The position numbers were made by a program, and so were the translations under genes. This document shows positions 63,450 to 64,000 of a stretch of 64,000 bases of DNA, piece by piece. The stretch lies in the NCBI RefSeq assembly GCF_028898945.1, contig NZ_CP118607.1, positions 2,094,001 through 2,158,000 of the forward strand, written 5' to 3'. Positions within the stretch are counted from its first letter, which is position 1. Each line of letters begins with the position of its first letter. The stretch comes from Pseudomonas sp. PSKL.D1 (GTDB taxonomy: Bacteria; Pseudomonadota; Gammaproteobacteria; Pseudomonadales; Pseudomonadaceae). Below the pieces are notes generated by a model. That model saw only the letters and a list, made by a program, of their open reading frames with translations. It made no database searches and was not told the origin of the DNA.

Positions 63450-64000
63450 TCATCGGTAGGTAATGAGTTCCGGCGCCTTCAACAGCTGCACATGGGCCTG
63501 GCTGTTGAAGGAAGCCAGTGCCACGTCGCGGCCGCGAAACTTCAGTTGGCTGAGCGACGTGTTGATGATTTGCCAGTTCAGGGTAAATGCCTGACCGGGG
63601 GTGATACGGGTAACCAGGTGGAGCAGGGCGGCAATGGTGCCGCCCGAGGTGAACACGGCAATGTTGTCGCCGCTGCCGGCAGTATCCAGCAACCGCTGCA
63701 GGCCTGCTTCGACCCGGCCAGTGAAGGCTTGCCAGGTTTCCAGGCCATCGTCGGCATGCTCACCGTCGTGCCAGCGCTGCACCATCAGGGCAAACAGGCG
63801 CTGAAACTCGCTGCGGTTTTGTGTGCCGTTGCGCAGGATGTCCCGGGCGTGCGGCTCGTCGGCCATAAGGCCCGGGAGCAGGGCGCGGATCACGCCATCG
63901 GCATCGAACTCGTTGAAGGCCGGGTCGGTCTCGATGGCCGGTATTGCCGCACCGCCTGCCTGCAAGGCTTGCAGCGCAAGCCGCGCCGTATCTTGCTGAC
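63450..64000 (-). CDS. Histidine-phosphatase family protein, partial
   Basis: Only the C-terminal part is inside the window; the frame stays open to base 64000 (reading QQDTARLALQALQAGGAAIP before the first internal start-like codon), so the gene begins beyond it. The visible 180 residues include the phosphatase core after the RHG site: FNEFDADGVIRALLPGLM, VFTSGGTIAALLHLV (C-terminal His replaced by the SGG context typical of the broad family). The RHG motif itself is not visible. Confidence 0.85.
   Translation of the reverse strand, partial: QQDTARLALQALQAGGAAIPAIETDPAFNEFDADGVIRALLPGLMADEPHARDILRNGTQNRSEFQRLFALMVQRWHDGEHADDGLETWQAFTGRVEAGLQRLLDTAGSGDNIAVFTSGGTIAALLHLVTRITPGQAFTLNWQIINTSLSQLKFRGRDVALASFNSQAHVQLLKAPELITYR

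Overview
The window is high-GC chromosomal DNA from a gammaproteobacterium, most likely the Pseudomonas putida group. Reasons: the ftsK-lolA-rarA-crcB-serS-cysG-tusDCBE-ybiB order, OprD-type porin, abundant TctABC/LysR/FecIR/GGDEF genes, and interspersed REP palindromes of the P. putida type ('ggagcggcttcagccgcg', 'cggataaatccg'). Assignment is by recognition only; no search was run.

Layout. 1-6528: housekeeping block on the + strand (3' end of ftsK, lolA, rarA, crcB, serS, cysG). 6529-20543: an accessory catabolic cluster. Its minus-strand operon encodes an SCP-x-type thiolase, an acyl-CoA ligase, two PPC/DUF296 proteins and an OprD porin. Its plus-strand operon encodes a TRAP transporter (DctP, fused DctQM) and an SDR. 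An IS110/IS1111-family element sits in a REP after that SDR, followed by a LysR regulator, a short sigma-54 activator and a second SDR. The 392-bp gap between the two operons carries two textbook sigma-54 promoters facing outward around a 16-bp-armed inverted repeat, so the cluster appears to be one sigma-54 regulon with its own activator. 20562-26711: glutathionyl-hydroquinone reductase, ybiB, tusEBCD, an NCS2 purine-type permease, a YccA/Bax-inhibitor protein and tRNA-Ser(UGA). 26712-30989: small or degenerate genes (bestrophin, PepSY protein, frameshifted RelE/ParE-like toxin, ProQ/FinO protein, TerB-like DUF533 protein, DUF1232 protein).

30986-37843: a complete iron-siderophore cell-surface-signalling locus (sigma factor, anti-sigma FecR, STN-containing TonB receptor, permease, ATPase, binding protein) with a Fur-box-like site ahead of the sigma gene. 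37933-51077: a carboxylate/sugar-acid cluster. It contains a LysR regulator, TctABC, and two MFS-led operons: MFS, COG3618 lactonase-like amidohydrolase and PdxA paralogue; then MFS, enolase-superfamily sugar-acid dehydratase, AraD1-type dehydratase and 2-oxoglutarate-semialdehyde dehydrogenase. The second operon reads as a non-phosphorylating route from an aldonate to 2-oxoglutarate. A 20-bp motif (16/20 identical) lies upstream of both MFS operons, suggesting a common regulator.

51078-64000: mixed genes: small proteins (including a 27-residue membrane peptide), LysR plus TauE exporter, two diguanylate cyclases, an SLC13 transporter with RCK domains, a glycine-zipper protein, a tiny His/Asp/Arg-rich lipoprotein, a methyltransferase, and a minus-strand SDR / APH-type kinase / SCP2 / histidine-phosphatase group that runs off the end.

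The best candidate for an undescribed system is the sigma-54-controlled 6.8-20.5 kb cluster. A plausible logic is porin and TRAP uptake of a hydroxy- or keto-carboxylate, oxidation by the SDRs, CoA activation and thiolytic cleavage, with a paired set of PPC proteins (one with the histidine site, one without) in an unknown role.
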